A stretch of 64,000 nt of DNA. Origin: JBCBSZ01 sp039185015. GTDB taxonomy: Bacteria > Actinomycetota > Acidimicrobiia > Acidimicrobiales > Poriferisodalaceae. Location: contig JBCDAU010000009.1 in assembly GCA_039185015.1 (NCBI GenBank), positions 1 to 64,000 of the forward strand, written 5' to 3'. Positions 45,626-55,628 of this stretch are shown one piece after another. The position numbers were made by a program, and so were the translations under genes. The notes beneath the pieces are model-generated. The model was not told where the DNA came from, ran no database searches, and saw nothing but the letters and a program-made list of their open reading frames with translations. Numbering within the stretch: the first letter of the stretch is position 1; each line of letters opens with the position of its first letter.

Positions 45626-47085
45626 CTGGCCTCCTCGCGGTGGTGCGCGCGGAACGACGCCGCCGCCAGCATCGCAGCCCAGACGATCACCCCGCCCGCC
45701 GTCCACAGCGCGAGGCGCACCCCGGGGACCTCGATGCCCACCCCGAGGAGGTCGATCCGCCCGTCGACGAGGGCGTCGCTCGCCAGATCGAGGCCGGACG
45801 CGAGCAGCGGGCCCAATCCGATCGCCAGGAGCACGCAGAACCGGATCACGACGTACAGCGAGGCGAACACCCGCCCCCGCAGGTCGTCCTCGACCGACTC
45901 GTGCAGGATCGTCCAGCCCAGCACGTACATCCCGCCGGCACCGAGCCCGACGCCGACGACGGCGAGGAAGACGAGCAGCATCTCGTCGAGCGACGCCGCC
46001 GTGAGCAACGAGCAGCCACCCAGGGCCACCGAGGTGACGAAGGCACGATCGTGCGGAAGTCGTCTCTGCAGGACGCTGACGAGCGACACGCCGAGTGCGA
46101 CTCCGAGCCCGAGTGCGAACATCAGCAGCCCGAAGCCGGCGTCCCCCGACCCCACGACGTCGGTGGCGAACAACTCGCCGAGCGGCACCAGCATGCCGCC
46201 GCCGATCATCCCGGTGCCGAAGCCGACGAGCACGGCCCGCACCACCGGCGTCGTGCGGATGAAGCTCCAACCGTCGCGGAGGTCACGAAAGCTCGCCGCG
46301 AAGTCGAGCCGCCGCTCGCCAGCCGCCTGCCGCGACTCCTTCGAGCGGGCCACGATCGGCAACGTCCACACCAGGACCGCCGAGACGAGGAACGTCAACG
46401 AGTCGACACCGAGCGCCAGGTCGGGACCGGCGAGCCAGTCGATCGACACGCCGTCGGCGACGGCGGCCAGTCCGGCGAACGCCACGGCGGCGACGGGAGC
46501 CGTTCCCCACGCGGCGACCAGCCCGAGCGAATTGGCGGTCGTCAGGTGCGAGGCGGGGGTGACGTTCGGGACGATCGCCTCCTTGGCCGGCGCCCACAGC
46601 GACGTCGCGATCTCGATCAGGAACGACAGCACGACGAGGAGCAGCAGGCTGTCGACGAACGGGACGAGCAGGATCAGACCGGCGCGGGCGACGTCGCAGG
46701 TGACCATCAGGTGCTTGCGGTTGAGCCGGTCGACGATCACCCCGCCCGCCGAGGCCAGGAACAGCCCGGGCAGGATGCGCGGGATCAGCACCAGCGAGAT
46801 CGCTGCTGCGGCGCCGGCGTCCTCGCCACCCAGGTCGCCGGCGACGGCGATGATCGCCAGGAACCCGAGCCAGTCGCCGAAGGCCGACACCACCTGCACG
46901 AGCCACAGCCGGAAGAAGGCGTGCGACCCGAACAGTCGCACGTGGCGGGCGGCGTCGGCGGGTGGGGACGGGGGCGGCACCGGCGCCTCCGTGTGGGGAC
47001 GCAGGTGGATCAGGGTGGTGTCATCGACATCGTCGGCACCGTCGGCACGAGAACCCGGAACGGGGTCGGTCGGGGGCCGATCCAC
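45622..47085 (-). CDS. MFS transporter, MFS_3/EntS-like
   Basis: 487 residues. About 40 disordered, acidic N-terminal residues are followed by about 12 membrane helices. It shows the MFS_3 features FRLWLVQVVSAFGDWLGFLA and SAGGVIVDRLNRKHLMVTCDVARAG. Members of this group export siderophores or drugs; the substrate here is unknown. GTG 47085 is exactly 7 nt from TACGCT; the TTG at 47088 is therefore unlikely. It is the promoter-proximal gene of the MFS-tmk-holB set, and tmk overlaps its stop. Confidence 0.88.
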   Translation of the reverse strand: MDRPPTDPVPGSRADGADDVDDTTLIHLRPHTEAPVPPPSPPADAARHVRLFGSHAFFRLWLVQVVSAFGDWLGFLAIIAVAGDLGGEDAGAAAAISLVLIPRILPGLFLASAGGVIVDRLNRKHLMVTCDVARAGLILLVPFVDSLLLLVVLSFLIEIATSLWAPAKEAIVPNVTPASHLTTANSLGLVAAWGTAPVAAVAFAGLAAVADGVSIDWLAGPDLALGVDSLTFLVSAVLVWTLPIVARSKESRQAAGERRLDFAASFRDLRDGWSFIRTTPVVRAVLVGFGTGMIGGGMLVPLGELFATDVVGSGDAGFGLLMFALGLGVALGVSLVSVLQRRLPHDRAFVTSVALGGCSLLTAASLDEMLLVFLAVVGVGLGAGGMYVLGWTILHESVEDDLRGRVFASLYVVIRFCVLLAIGLGPLLASGLDLASDALVDGRIDLLGVGIEVPGVRLALWTAGGVIVWAAMLAAASFRAHHREEAR

Positions 47086-47092
47086 CAACCGG

Positions 47093-47098
47093 AGCGTA
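47093..47098 (-). promoter_or_regulatory. Leaderless promoter -10 of the MFS-tmk-holB unit
   Basis: TACGCT on the minus strand, exactly 7 nt before GTG 47085. Confidence 0.6.
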
Positions 47099-47162
47099 CC
47101 GGCCCGCCTGGCACAGAGGGTTCACCGTGCCGTCACCCGACGTGGGGCCGGGTCCCTCCCCC

Positions 47163-47188
47163 GGGTGGGCTCCGGGGGCCCCGCCCGG
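47163..47188 (-). terminator. Palindromic post-stop repeat (R2), topA terminator
   Basis: CCGGGCGGGGCCCCCGGAGCCCACCC on the minus strand is split here as CCGGGCGGGG + CCCCCGGAGCCCACCC. It starts 4 nt after the topA stop, and the arms pair as CGGGYGGG/CCCGCCCG-type stems. It shares its core with R1 (3025-3049) and R3 (56140-56166), in the same orientation to the upstream gene. Confidence 0.65.
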
Positions 47189-47192
47189 CTGA

Positions 47193-49913
47193 TCAATCGG
47201 TGTCGCCGACCTGCTTGGCCGCGGCCTGCTTCTTCGCGGCCTGCTTCTTGGCCGCTGACTTCTTCGCCGCCTTCTTCTTCGCCGCCTTCTTCTTGGCCGA
47301 CGACTTCTTCTTGGCGGCCTTCTTCTTCGCCTTCGTGCCCACCTTGGCCCGGCGGTCGACGAGCAGCTCGGCGGCCCGCTCGATCGTGATCGTCTCGGGG
47401 TCGTCGCCGGTGCGCAGCGAGGCGTTCACCTGGCCGTCGGTGACGTAGGGGCCGTACCGGCCGTTCTTCAGCACGACCGGCGCACCGCTGATGGGATCGT
47501 CGCCGAGCTCGCGCAGCGGTGCGGCGGCCGTCTGTCCCCGTCGACGCTTGGGTTGCGCGAACAACGCCTGCGCCTGCGCGAGGTCGACGGTGAACAGCTG
47601 CGGCTCGGCCTCGAGGCTGCGGGTGTCGGTGCCCTTCTTCAGGTAGGGCCCGTACCGGCCGTTGAGGGCGAGGATCTCCTCGCCGGACTCCGGATCGACG
47701 CCGACGGTTCGGGGCAGCGAGAGCAGCTTCAGCGCATCGTCGAGCTCGATCGTGGTGAGGTCCATGTCCTGGAAGAGGGAGGCCGTCTTCGGCTTCTCCT
47801 TCGATCCGTCCTGGATCTGGCCGAGCTGGATGTAGGGCCCGAAGCGACCCGGCTTGGCGATGACCTCGAGCCCGGTCTCGGGATCGGTGCCGAGGATCCG
47901 CTCGTCGGAGGGCGCCGAGAGCAGCTCGACGGCCTTCTCGAGGGTGAGCTCGTCGGGCGGGAGGTCGTCGGGGATCCCGGCGCGGTCCTCGCCGCGCTCG
48001 ACGTACGGTCCGTACCGGCCCACGCGAGCGGCGATCGGCTTGCCGTCCTCGTCGACGCCGAGCGGGATGCTGTTGATGGCCCTGGCGTCGATGTCCCCGA
48101 TGTCGGAGACCAGCTCCTTGAGACCGAGCGCCTCGTGACCGGTGCCGCCGGCGGCCCGGACCTTCACGTCGCCGTTGTAGAAGCGATCGAGCCACGGGAT
48201 GGACTCCTCGCGCCCGCCGGCGATGCCGTCGAGGTCGTCCTCCATCCGGGCGGTGAACGCGTAGTCGACCAGGTCGGGGAAGTGCTCGGTGAGCAGCCGC
48301 ACCGTGGAGAACGCGGTGAAGGCCGGCACGAGCGCCGAGCCCTTCTTCCAGACGTATCCGCGGTCCTGGACCGTCTCCATGATCGAGGCGTAGGTCGACG
48401 GGCGACCGACGCCGAGCTCCTCGAGTCGCTTCACCAACGAGGCCTCGGTGAAGCGAGCCGGCGGCGAGGTCTCGTGCGGCTTGGCCTCGAGCTCGCGGGC
48501 GGTGACCGAGTCACCCTCGTCGAGCGGCGGCAGGACCCGTTCTCGGTCCCCGGAGCCATCGTCGGTGTCCTCGACATAGGCCAGGCGGAAGCCCGGTTGG
48601 CGAATGACCGTGCCCGAGGTCGAGAACTCCACCTGCTCGCCCGTGGTGGAGCGGCCCTGGAGTCGGAGGGTCACGGTCTCGCCGGTCGCGTCGATCATCT
48701 GCGAGGCGACGGTGCGCTGCCAGATCAGCTCGTAGACACGGCCCTCGTCGGCGCCCACCTCGCCCCGGACGTCATCGGGCAGCCGGAACTGCTCGCCCGC
48801 CGGGCGGACGGCCTCGTGCGCCTCCTGCGCGTTCTTGACCTTGCGGTTGTAGGTGCGGGGCTCGTCGGGGACGAGCTCCGGTCCGTATCGCCCGCGGATG
48901 AGGTCGCGGGCGGCGGACAGGGCGTCGGCCGACAAGGTGGTCGAGTCGGTCCGCATGTAGGTGATGTAGCCCGACTCGTAGAGCCGCTGCGCGGCCCGCA
49001 TCGTGCGCGACGACGAGAAGCCGAGCTTGCGACCCGCCTCCTGCTGGAGGGTGGAGGTCATGAACGGCGCCGCCGGACGCCGCCGGTACGGCTTCGACTC
49101 GCGGGAGCTGACGGTGAGTTGGGCACCGGTCAGCCCGTCGCGCAGCGAGGTGGCCGTGGCCTCGTCGAGCACGACGACCCCGTCGGCAGGGGTGGCCGTG
49201 GCGTCGAAGTCGCGACCGGTCGCAACCCGGGATCCGTCCACCGACTGCAGGGCGGCGTCGAACGGCTCGGCGCCCTCGGCGGTGAACGTGCCGGCGAGGT
49301 CCCAGTACGAGGCCCGCCTGAACGCCATGCGCTCCTGTTCGCGCTCGACCACGAGTCGGACGGCGACGCTCTGGACGCGGCCGGCCGAGAGCCGCGGCGC
49401 GACCTTCTTCCAGAGCACGGGTGAGACCTCGTAGCCGTACAGGCGGTCGAGGATGCGACGGGCCTCCTGGGCGTCGACCAGGCGGCGGTCGAGCTCGCGA
49501 GGCGCGTCGACGGCCTCACGGATCGCCTTGGGGGTGATCTCGTGGAACACCATCCGGCGGATCGGCACCGTCGGGTTCAGCACCTCGATCAGGTGCCAGG
49601 CGATCGCCTCGCCCTCGCGGTCCTCATCGGTGGCGAGCAGGAGCTCGTCGGCGTCCTTCAGGAGGCTCTTCAGTCGCTTGACCTGATCCTTGGCCCGACC
49701 GGTGACGACATAGAGCGGCTTGAAGTCGTTCTCGACGTCGACACCGAGGCGCGCCCACGACTCACCCTTGTAGGCGGCCGGGACGTCGTCGGCGTTGCGC
49801 GGGAGGTCGCGGATGTGTCCGACGGACGACTCGACGACGTATCCGTCGCCGAGGTACTCCGCGATCTTCTTCGCCTTGGCGGGCGACTCGACGATGACGA
49901 GAGAGGTGGTCAC
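47193..49913 (-). CDS. topA: DNA topoisomerase I
   Basis: 906-residue type IA topoisomerase that relaxes negative supercoils. The Toprim domain has VIVESPAKA (Glu9) and ATDEDREGE (D96-E100). The catalytic Tyr is Y319 in YITYMRTDS. The C-terminal part has several TOP1_Cterm repeats that share GR(Y/F)GPY, and ends in a Lys/Ala-rich tail (AKKK repeats, about 50 residues) typical of actinobacterial TopA and able to bind DNA. GTG 49913 is the likely start (MTTSLVIVES); it has no clear SD. A REP-like hairpin follows the stop. Confidence 0.97.
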   Translation of the reverse strand: MTTSLVIVESPAKAKKIAEYLGDGYVVESSVGHIRDLPRNADDVPAAYKGESWARLGVDVENDFKPLYVVTGRAKDQVKRLKSLLKDADELLLATDEDREGEAIAWHLIEVLNPTVPIRRMVFHEITPKAIREAVDAPRELDRRLVDAQEARRILDRLYGYEVSPVLWKKVAPRLSAGRVQSVAVRLVVEREQERMAFRRASYWDLAGTFTAEGAEPFDAALQSVDGSRVATGRDFDATATPADGVVVLDEATATSLRDGLTGAQLTVSSRESKPYRRRPAAPFMTSTLQQEAGRKLGFSSSRTMRAAQRLYESGYITYMRTDSTTLSADALSAARDLIRGRYGPELVPDEPRTYNRKVKNAQEAHEAVRPAGEQFRLPDDVRGEVGADEGRVYELIWQRTVASQMIDATGETVTLRLQGRSTTGEQVEFSTSGTVIRQPGFRLAYVEDTDDGSGDRERVLPPLDEGDSVTARELEAKPHETSPPARFTEASLVKRLEELGVGRPSTYASIMETVQDRGYVWKKGSALVPAFTAFSTVRLLTEHFPDLVDYAFTARMEDDLDGIAGGREESIPWLDRFYNGDVKVRAAGGTGHEALGLKELVSDIGDIDARAINSIPLGVDEDGKPIAARVGRYGPYVERGEDRAGIPDDLPPDELTLEKAVELLSAPSDERILGTDPETGLEVIAKPGRFGPYIQLGQIQDGSKEKPKTASLFQDMDLTTIELDDALKLLSLPRTVGVDPESGEEILALNGRYGPYLKKGTDTRSLEAEPQLFTVDLAQAQALFAQPKRRRGQTAAAPLRELGDDPISGAPVVLKNGRYGPYVTDGQVNASLRTGDDPETITIERAAELLVDRRAKVGTKAKKKAAKKKSSAKKKAAKKKAAKKSAAKKQAAKKQAAAKQVGDTD

Positions 49914-50055
49914 GACTGCCTGATGATCCTGGGGGCTCGACGATCACGGGTGCGGTCGGCACCGGTGCATCACGAGTGAGGGATAGCACAGGATCGCCAC
50001 ATTCCCACCTTCAGCGACGAGGATCACACGAGCTGCATGCCCGGAATCGCTCGCC

Positions 50056-50964
50056 TCAGCCCACCGACGCGGCGTCGCGATCGGTGGTCTGGCGGACCAT
50101 CGAGGCGATGCCGACGACGACCACGATCGCCACCACGAAGCCGATCAGGGCGGGGACCAGCGTGTCGGACTCCGGCGCACCGATCGCGACCTCGTCGATG
50201 CCGCCCTCCTCGGCCGCCGGCCACGGCCAGAGGATGCGCAGCGAGCCGGCCATGAGGCCGATGAGCGCGGCGACGACCGTGTCGTGATGGTGGTTGAGCA
50301 GCCAGTCGAGAGCCGAGGAGAACAGCGCCAACCCGACGACGGCACCGATGCCGACGAGGGCGATCGTGGCGAGGTCCCGCTCGTCGATGGCGTCGATCAC
50401 GTGGTCGTAGAGCCCGAGCATGAGCAGCGTGAACGACCCGGAGATCCCGGGGAGGATGCCGGCGCAGATCGCGATGGCGCCGGCGATGATCAGGAACCAC
50501 CAGGCCGGGTCGTCGTTGGTGTCGGTCCGGAGACCGAGCACGACGGCGGCGACCACACCGACACCGGCGATGATCGCGAGGCGGGTGGTGTCCCGGTTCC
50601 GGAGGTTGCCCCACGCGACCCAGATCGAGGCGACGACGAGCCCGGCGAAGATGGCCGACATCACCTCGGGGTGATCCTCGAGGAGCTGGTCGAGGATGCT
50701 GGCCAGCACGAGCACCGCGAGGACGATGCCGGCGCCCAGGCTGGCGATCCACCACCACTCGATGCGGCGGAACTCGACGACGAAGCCGCGCACGTCGCCG
50801 CGCACGAGACGCCCCAGCGCCTTGGCGCCCTGGTGGACGTTGCCGACCAGCCGCTCGTAGATGCCCAGGACGAGGGCGATGGTGCCGCCGGACACGCCGG
50901 GGACGACGTCGGCCGAGCCCATCAGGAAGCCGCGGACCAGCTGCGCTGCGATTCGGGGGAGCAC
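50056..50964 (-). CDS. DUF368 polytopic membrane protein
   Basis: 302 residues with about eight helices. The DUF368 signature is near the N-terminus (RGFLMGSADVVPGVSGGTIALVLGIYERLV), and a second half repeats PGISGSFTLLMLGLYDHVI. DUF368 proteins, including PopT/UptA-type translocases, have been implicated in recycling the undecaprenyl-phosphate lipid carrier; this member's role is inferred. GTG 50964 is 8 nt from TACCGT; the long open frame upstream has no similarity. In a window rich in LCP and flippase-like genes, a wall-polymer role would fit. Confidence 0.9.
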   Translation of the reverse strand: MLPRIAAQLVRGFLMGSADVVPGVSGGTIALVLGIYERLVGNVHQGAKALGRLVRGDVRGFVVEFRRIEWWWIASLGAGIVLAVLVLASILDQLLEDHPEVMSAIFAGLVVASIWVAWGNLRNRDTTRLAIIAGVGVVAAVVLGLRTDTNDDPAWWFLIIAGAIAICAGILPGISGSFTLLMLGLYDHVIDAIDERDLATIALVGIGAVVGLALFSSALDWLLNHHHDTVVAALIGLMAGSLRILWPWPAAEEGGIDEVAIGAPESDTLVPALIGFVVAIVVVVGIASMVRQTTDRDAASVG

Positions 50965-50972
50965 GACCGCAC

Positions 50973-50978
50973 ACGGTA
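50973..50978 (-). promoter_or_regulatory. Leaderless-type -10 of the DUF368 gene
   Basis: TACCGT on the minus strand, 8 nt before GTG 50964, with no SD. Confidence 0.55.
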
Positions 50979-51065
50979 GCGGCCAGCGCGCAACGGACGA
51001 CCGCCGGAAACCCACCGCGTTCGGTATGTGGCCCGACACCTTGGGTGGGATACGGGGTTCGGAGG

Positions 51066-51071
51066 TAGGGT
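51066..51071 (+). promoter_or_regulatory. Leaderless promoter -10 of the AhpD-like gene
   Basis: TAGGGT, exactly 7 nt before ATG 51079. Confidence 0.6.
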
Positions 51072-51078
51072 CCCTGCC

Positions 51079-51684
51079 ATGCCCGACGGCACCACGGACG
51101 ACCTGCCGATCAGCCGCTTCCCCGTCCCCGAGCTGGACGACCTCCCCGACGACCTGCGGGAGAAGATCCTCGGCATCCAGGAGAAGAGCGGGTTCGTCCC
51201 GAACGTCTTCCTGGCGCTCGCGCACCGACCCGACGAGGCGCGGGCGTTCTTCGACTACCACGACGCGCTGATGGAGCGCGAGGGCGGCCTGACCGCGGCC
51301 GACAAGGAGCTCATCGTCGTCGTCACCTCGGCGAGCAACGACTGCCTCTACTGCGTCGTCGCCCACGGGGCCATCCTGCGCATCCGGGCCAAGGATCCGC
51401 ACCTCGCCGACCAGGTCGCGACCAACTGGCGCAAAGCGCCGCTCACGAGTCGTCAGCGGGCGATCGTCGAGTTCGCCCTCCGGGTCGCCCAGGACTCCGC
51501 ATCGGTCGAGGACGAGCACCTCGACGCGCTGCGGGCGGAGGGACTCGACGACGACGACATCTGGGACGTCGGCGCCATCGCTGCGCTGTTCGCCTTGTCG
51601 AACCGCATGGCCAACCTGACCTCGATGCGCCCCAACGCAGAGTTCTTCACGCTGGGTAGAGCCCCCCGGGGATCGTCCGGCTAA
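51079..51684 (+). CDS. Peroxidase-related AhpD/carboxymuconolactone-decarboxylase-fold protein
   Basis: 201 residues, all-helical. The AhpD-type redox site is CLYCVVAH (C89, C92, H96), followed by SRQRAIVEFALRVAQD. This is the group called uncharacterised peroxidase-related enzymes, in which the CxxC pair reduces peroxide or an adaptor. ATG 51079 lies exactly 7 nt after TAGGGT; earlier in-frame starts would precede the promoter. The CheB-CheR kinase gene begins 35 bp downstream and could be read through, but it has its own SD. Confidence 0.9.
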   Translation: MPDGTTDDLPISRFPVPELDDLPDDLREKILGIQEKSGFVPNVFLALAHRPDEARAFFDYHDALMEREGGLTAADKELIVVVTSASNDCLYCVVAHGAILRIRAKDPHLADQVATNWRKAPLTSRQRAIVEFALRVAQDSASVEDEHLDALRAEGLDDDDIWDVGAIAALFALSNRMANLTSMRPNAEFFTLGRAPRGSSG

Positions 51685-51719
51685 CTTCCGCCACTTCGCG
51701 AACCGAGCTCCGGGGGGAC

Positions 51720-54700
51720 ATGGCCGCGATCAACGAACCGAGGCTGGTGGTCGCGATCGGAGCGTCCGCGGGAGGCCTCGCTCCGCTGCAGGAGTTCTTC
51801 AGCGCGACGCCGGCGGAGACCGGGTTCTCCTACATCGTCGCCCAGCACCTCTCCCCGGACCACGCGACGGTCATGGATGCGCTGCTCGCGCGCCAGACGA
51901 GCATGCCGGTCGTCACCGCGACCGACGAGATGCAGCTCGAAGCCGACACCGTCTACCTCCTGCCGCCCGCCTCGGAGCTCCGGGTCGAGACGGGCCGACT
52001 CCGGGTCAACGAGCAGGTCCGCCTCCCCGGCGTGGCACCGCACCCGATCGACGTGTGCTTCGCCTCGCTCGCCGACGCCTACGGCGCCGAGGCGGTCGCG
52101 ATCGTCATGTCGGGCACCGGCGACGACGGCACCGCGGGCGTGCGCGCCGTCCACGATGCCGGCGGGCTGGCGATCGTCCAGGACGCGAGCGCCCGGTTCA
52201 CCTCGATGCCGATCAGCGCCGACCGCACCGGCGCGGTCGATCGGGTGCTCGCTGCCGCCGACATGCCGACCACGATCGCCCGGTACGCGCGCGACCCCGA
52301 CGAAGCACGCCACCAGGACCTCGACGGCTACGCCGAGTACGGCCGCATCCTCTCCGCCCTCGGCAGCAACTACGGCCTCGACTTCAACGCCTACAAGATC
52401 GGCACCGTGCGGCGCCGCATCGAGCGGCGGCGCGAGCTCGCCGGCATCAGCGACATCGACAAGTACACGCGACTCGTCGAGAACGACGAACACGAGCTGC
52501 GCGCCCTCTACGACGACCTGCTCATCGGGGTCACCTCGTTCTTCCGCGACCCCTCGGTGTGGGAGCACCTCGCGTCATCGGTGGTCCCGACCGTCGTCGC
52601 CGACGCGCAGCGAGACGACCGCGAGATCAGGGCCTGGGTCGCCGCCTGTGCCACGGGTGAGGAGGCGTACTCGCTGGCGATCGTGCTGCTCGAGCACCTG
52701 AGGCGCAACGATCTCGACCTGCCCATCCGAATCTTCGCCACCGACGCCGACCAGCGCTCGTTGGCCACCGCCTCCGCCGGCCTGTACGACGCCGATGCGC
52801 TCACGTCGCTCCCGGCGGACGTCGTGGAGCGCTACTTCGAGGGAGAGCGATCGCAGTACCGCGTGAAGCCGGCGCTGCGTCGATGCGTGACCTTCAGCGC
52901 CCACAACGTGTTGCGCGACGCCCCCTTCACGCGGGTCGACCTGCTGTCGTGCCGCAACCTGCTCATCTACCTCCGGCCCGAGGCACAGCACCAGACCCTT
53001 CGGTTCTTCCACTTCGCGCTCCGGGTCGACGGCTACCTCGTGCTCGGCCAGAGCGAGAGCGTCGAGTTCCTCACCGACGAGTTCGAGGAGATCGGACCCC
53101 AGCGCGTCTACCGGAAGCTGCGCAACACCGCCTTCGTGTCCGGGCCGTCGTCGTTCCGTCCGCCGCGGATCGAGACGCCCGTCAGCCCGCGCGGCGCGGT
53201 CAACGAGCGCCTGATCAAGGCGTATGACTCGCTGCTCGAGAGCTTCGCCCCACCGGCGTTCCTCGTGGATGAGAACCGCAACCTGCTCCACACCTTCGGT
53301 GCTGCGACGACGCTCCTGCGCCAGCCCGGTGGCCGCACCCGTCACGACCTCCTCGACCTGCTCGACGACAACCTGCGGGTCCCGGTGTGGGGCGCCCTCC
53401 AGCGGGCCCAGACCAACCAGCGGACCGTCCGTCTCGATTCGCTGCTGATCGACTCACAGGACCCGACGACGACCTACTCGCTCGAGGTGCGCCCCATCGC
53501 GCAGCGCGACGGCCCGTCGTACTCCCTGGTGGTCGTCACGCCGACCGGGGCCGACGGCACGGCGCTGTCCCTCGAGGGCGCCGAACCCCGGCAACGGTCC
53601 GTCAACGAGGGACCGGAGGACGAGGCCCAGGCTCGCCACGACATCTCGATCCTCGAGCGCGAGCTGCAGATCACCCGGGAGAGCCTCCAGACGACGATCG
53701 AGGAGCTCGAGGCGTCCAACGAGGAGCTGATCGCCTCCAACGAGGAGCTCCAGTCGACCAACGAGGAGCTCCAGTCGGTCAACGAGGAGCTGCACACGGT
53801 CAACTCCGAGTACGAGGCGAAGATCACCGAGCTCAGTCAGCTCACCGCCGACATGGACAACCTGCTCGAGAGCACCGAGATCGGCACGCTCTTCCTCGAT
53901 CCCGACCTCAACGTACGCCGCTACACCCCGGCCCTCGCGCAGTACATCAAGCTCCGCCCACAAGACATCGGCCGTCCCGTCGGCGACATCGTCTTGACCC
54001 TCGACCTCCCGACGCTCCACGACGACGCGCTCGACGTGATCGAGACCGGGGAGACGATCGTCCGAGAGGTCCACGGTGAGGACGCCGAGTGGCTCCTCGT
54101 CCGGCTGACCCCGTACCGCGCCGCCGACGAGCAGATCGAGGGCGTCGTCGTGTCCGTCGTCGACATCGCCAGCCTCCGAGAGGCCCAGCTCCACCTCGAG
54201 GCCGTCACGCGTCGCTTCGAGGCGTTCATGCAGCACTCGCCCGCGCTCAAGTGGGCCCTCGACGCCCACGGGCGGTACGTCTTCGCCAACGACGTCTACC
54301 GGTCACGGCTCGGCGTCGACGTCGACGACATCGTCGGACTCCGACCCGCCGACGTGCTGACCCCGGAGACCGAGACCGATCTCCACGGGTCGCTCGCCGA
54401 TCAGGTCGGCACCAGCCTCAGCGGTCTCGTCCAGGACGAGGTCGAGGTCCACGTCGCCGACGATGCGCTGAACCTGCTGACCAACGTGTTCCCGTACGTC
54501 GACGCCGACGGGCCGGTCCAGGGTGGCTCCGCCCTCGACATCACCGATCTCCGCCAGGCCGAGGCCGGCGTCGAGCGACACCGGCGGCAGCTCGCCGAGG
54601 TCCTCGACCGCATCCCCGCGCTGGTGTGGCTCATCGGTGACGACCGGAGCATCAACCTGCTCAACGGCGCAGCGCAGCGCGAGCTGGACCGCCCGACGGC

Positions 54701-55628
54701 CGAGATCATCGGCTCGTCGGTCGACGAGCTCTACGGCGACCGGGCCGAGGCCTTCTTCGGGCCGCCCGGCACCGAGCCGTCCGCAGAGAGCCGGCTGGTC
54801 GGTCCCGCACCGGGGATCGACGGCACGTTCCGCATCGACAGCATCGCCGTGCCGCCCTCGATCGGCCTCCCGGCCGAGACGATCGTCATGGCGACCGACG
54901 TCTCCGACCTCATCCGGATCCAGCAGGAGCTGGCGACGATGAACAGCGAGCTCGAGCAGCGCAACATCGAGCTCGATCAGTTCGCGCACCTCGCCTCCCA
55001 CGACCTGCGCGCTCCGCTGCGTGCCATCCATGCCTTCGGCCAGATGGCGCTCGACGACGTCGGAGAGAGCGAGAACATCAACCGTGTGCTCGCCGGCGTC
55101 GAGCGCATGCGCCGCATGCTCGACTCGCTCCTCGCCTACGCCGAGTCGGGACGACAGACGCTGTCGGTCGTCGAGACGGACCTCGGCGCCGTCATGGACG
55201 CGGTCCTCGAGGATCTCTCGGCGGACATCAACGCCTCGAATGCCGTCGTGGAGGTCGACGACCTCCCGCACGTCGTCTGCGACCCCGTCCAGTTCCGGGC
55301 CCTCTTCCAGAACCTCGTGCAGAACGCCATCCAGTACGCCGGGGACGACCCCCCGCACATCGAGGTCACCGCCGCGGTCGACGGCGAACAGGTGGCGCTC
55401 GAGTTCCGAGATCACGGGATCGGCTTCGACCAGGGTCAGGCCGACGACGTCTTCGAGCCCTTCCGGCGCCTCGACCCGTCGAGCAGCGGCCAGGGCATCG
55501 GCCTGGCGATCTGCCGCCGCATCGTCGAACGCCATGGTGGGCGCATCTGGGCCCGCAGCGAGGCGAGCAAGGGCGCGCAGTTCTCCATCAGGGTGCCGGG
55601 CGCAGGAGGAGGCGACCTCGTTGACTGA
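51720..55628 (+). CDS. CheB-CheR-PAS hybrid sensor histidine kinase
   Basis: 1302 residues. In order: CheB methylesterase domain with Ser16 (GASAGG), His43 (QHLSPDH) and Asp135/136 (SGTGDDG), no receiver in front; CheR N-terminal and methyltransferase domains (about 205-470; AACATGEEAYSLA); a coiled coil (640-710) with repeated SNEELxS heptads; about three PAS domains; a HisKA domain with phospho-acceptor H1094 (SHDLRAPL); and HATPase_c (FQNLVQNAIQYA, HGIGFD, GQGIGLAICRRI). It lacks membrane helices, so it is cytoplasmic. ATG 51720 follows GGGGGGAC. It is coupled to a response regulator by an 8-nt overlap. No chemoreceptor or flagellar gene is present, so the signal is unlikely to be classical chemotaxis. 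Confidence 0.95.
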   Translation: MAAINEPRLVVAIGASAGGLAPLQEFFSATPAETGFSYIVAQHLSPDHATVMDALLARQTSMPVVTATDEMQLEADTVYLLPPASELRVETGRLRVNEQVRLPGVAPHPIDVCFASLADAYGAEAVAIVMSGTGDDGTAGVRAVHDAGGLAIVQDASARFTSMPISADRTGAVDRVLAAADMPTTIARYARDPDEARHQDLDGYAEYGRILSALGSNYGLDFNAYKIGTVRRRIERRRELAGISDIDKYTRLVENDEHELRALYDDLLIGVTSFFRDPSVWEHLASSVVPTVVADAQRDDREIRAWVAACATGEEAYSLAIVLLEHLRRNDLDLPIRIFATDADQRSLATASAGLYDADALTSLPADVVERYFEGERSQYRVKPALRRCVTFSAHNVLRDAPFTRVDLLSCRNLLIYLRPEAQHQTLRFFHFALRVDGYLVLGQSESVEFLTDEFEEIGPQRVYRKLRNTAFVSGPSSFRPPRIETPVSPRGAVNERLIKAYDSLLESFAPPAFLVDENRNLLHTFGAATTLLRQPGGRTRHDLLDLLDDNLRVPVWGALQRAQTNQRTVRLDSLLIDSQDPTTTYSLEVRPIAQRDGPSYSLVVVTPTGADGTALSLEGAEPRQRSVNEGPEDEAQARHDISILERELQITRESLQTTIEELEASNEELIASNEELQSTNEELQSVNEELHTVNSEYEAKITELSQLTADMDNLLESTEIGTLFLDPDLNVRRYTPALAQYIKLRPQDIGRPVGDIVLTLDLPTLHDDALDVIETGETIVREVHGEDAEWLLVRLTPYRAADEQIEGVVVSVVDIASLREAQLHLEAVTRRFEAFMQHSPALKWALDAHGRYVFANDVYRSRLGVDVDDIVGLRPADVLTPETETDLHGSLADQVGTSLSGLVQDEVEVHVADDALNLLTNVFPYVDADGPVQGGSALDITDLRQAEAGVERHRRQLAEVLDRIPALVWLIGDDRSINLLNGAAQRELDRPTAEIIGSSVDELYGDRAEAFFGPPGTEPSAESRLVGPAPGIDGTFRIDSIAVPPSIGLPAETIVMATDVSDLIRIQQELATMNSELEQRNIELDQFAHLASHDLRAPLRAIHAFGQMALDDVGESENINRVLAGVERMRRMLDSLLAYAESGRQTLSVVETDLGAVMDAVLEDLSADINASNAVVEVDDLPHVVCDPVQFRALFQNLVQNAIQYAGDDPPHIEVTAAVDGEQVALEFRDHGIGFDQGQADDVFEPFRRLDPSSSGQGIGLAICRRIVERHGGRIWARSEASKGAQFSIRVPGAGGGDLVD

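Noticed and set aside
47193..47340. Lys/Ala repeat at the topA 3' end as an assembly artefact
   Set aside because: A basic AKKK-rich tail is a normal feature of actinobacterial topoisomerase I and is in frame.
44159..47389. A 1076-codon plus-strand open frame across holB, tmk and the MFS gene
   Set aside because: It is antisense to three recognisable genes and spans their boundaries; the product has no recognisable fold.
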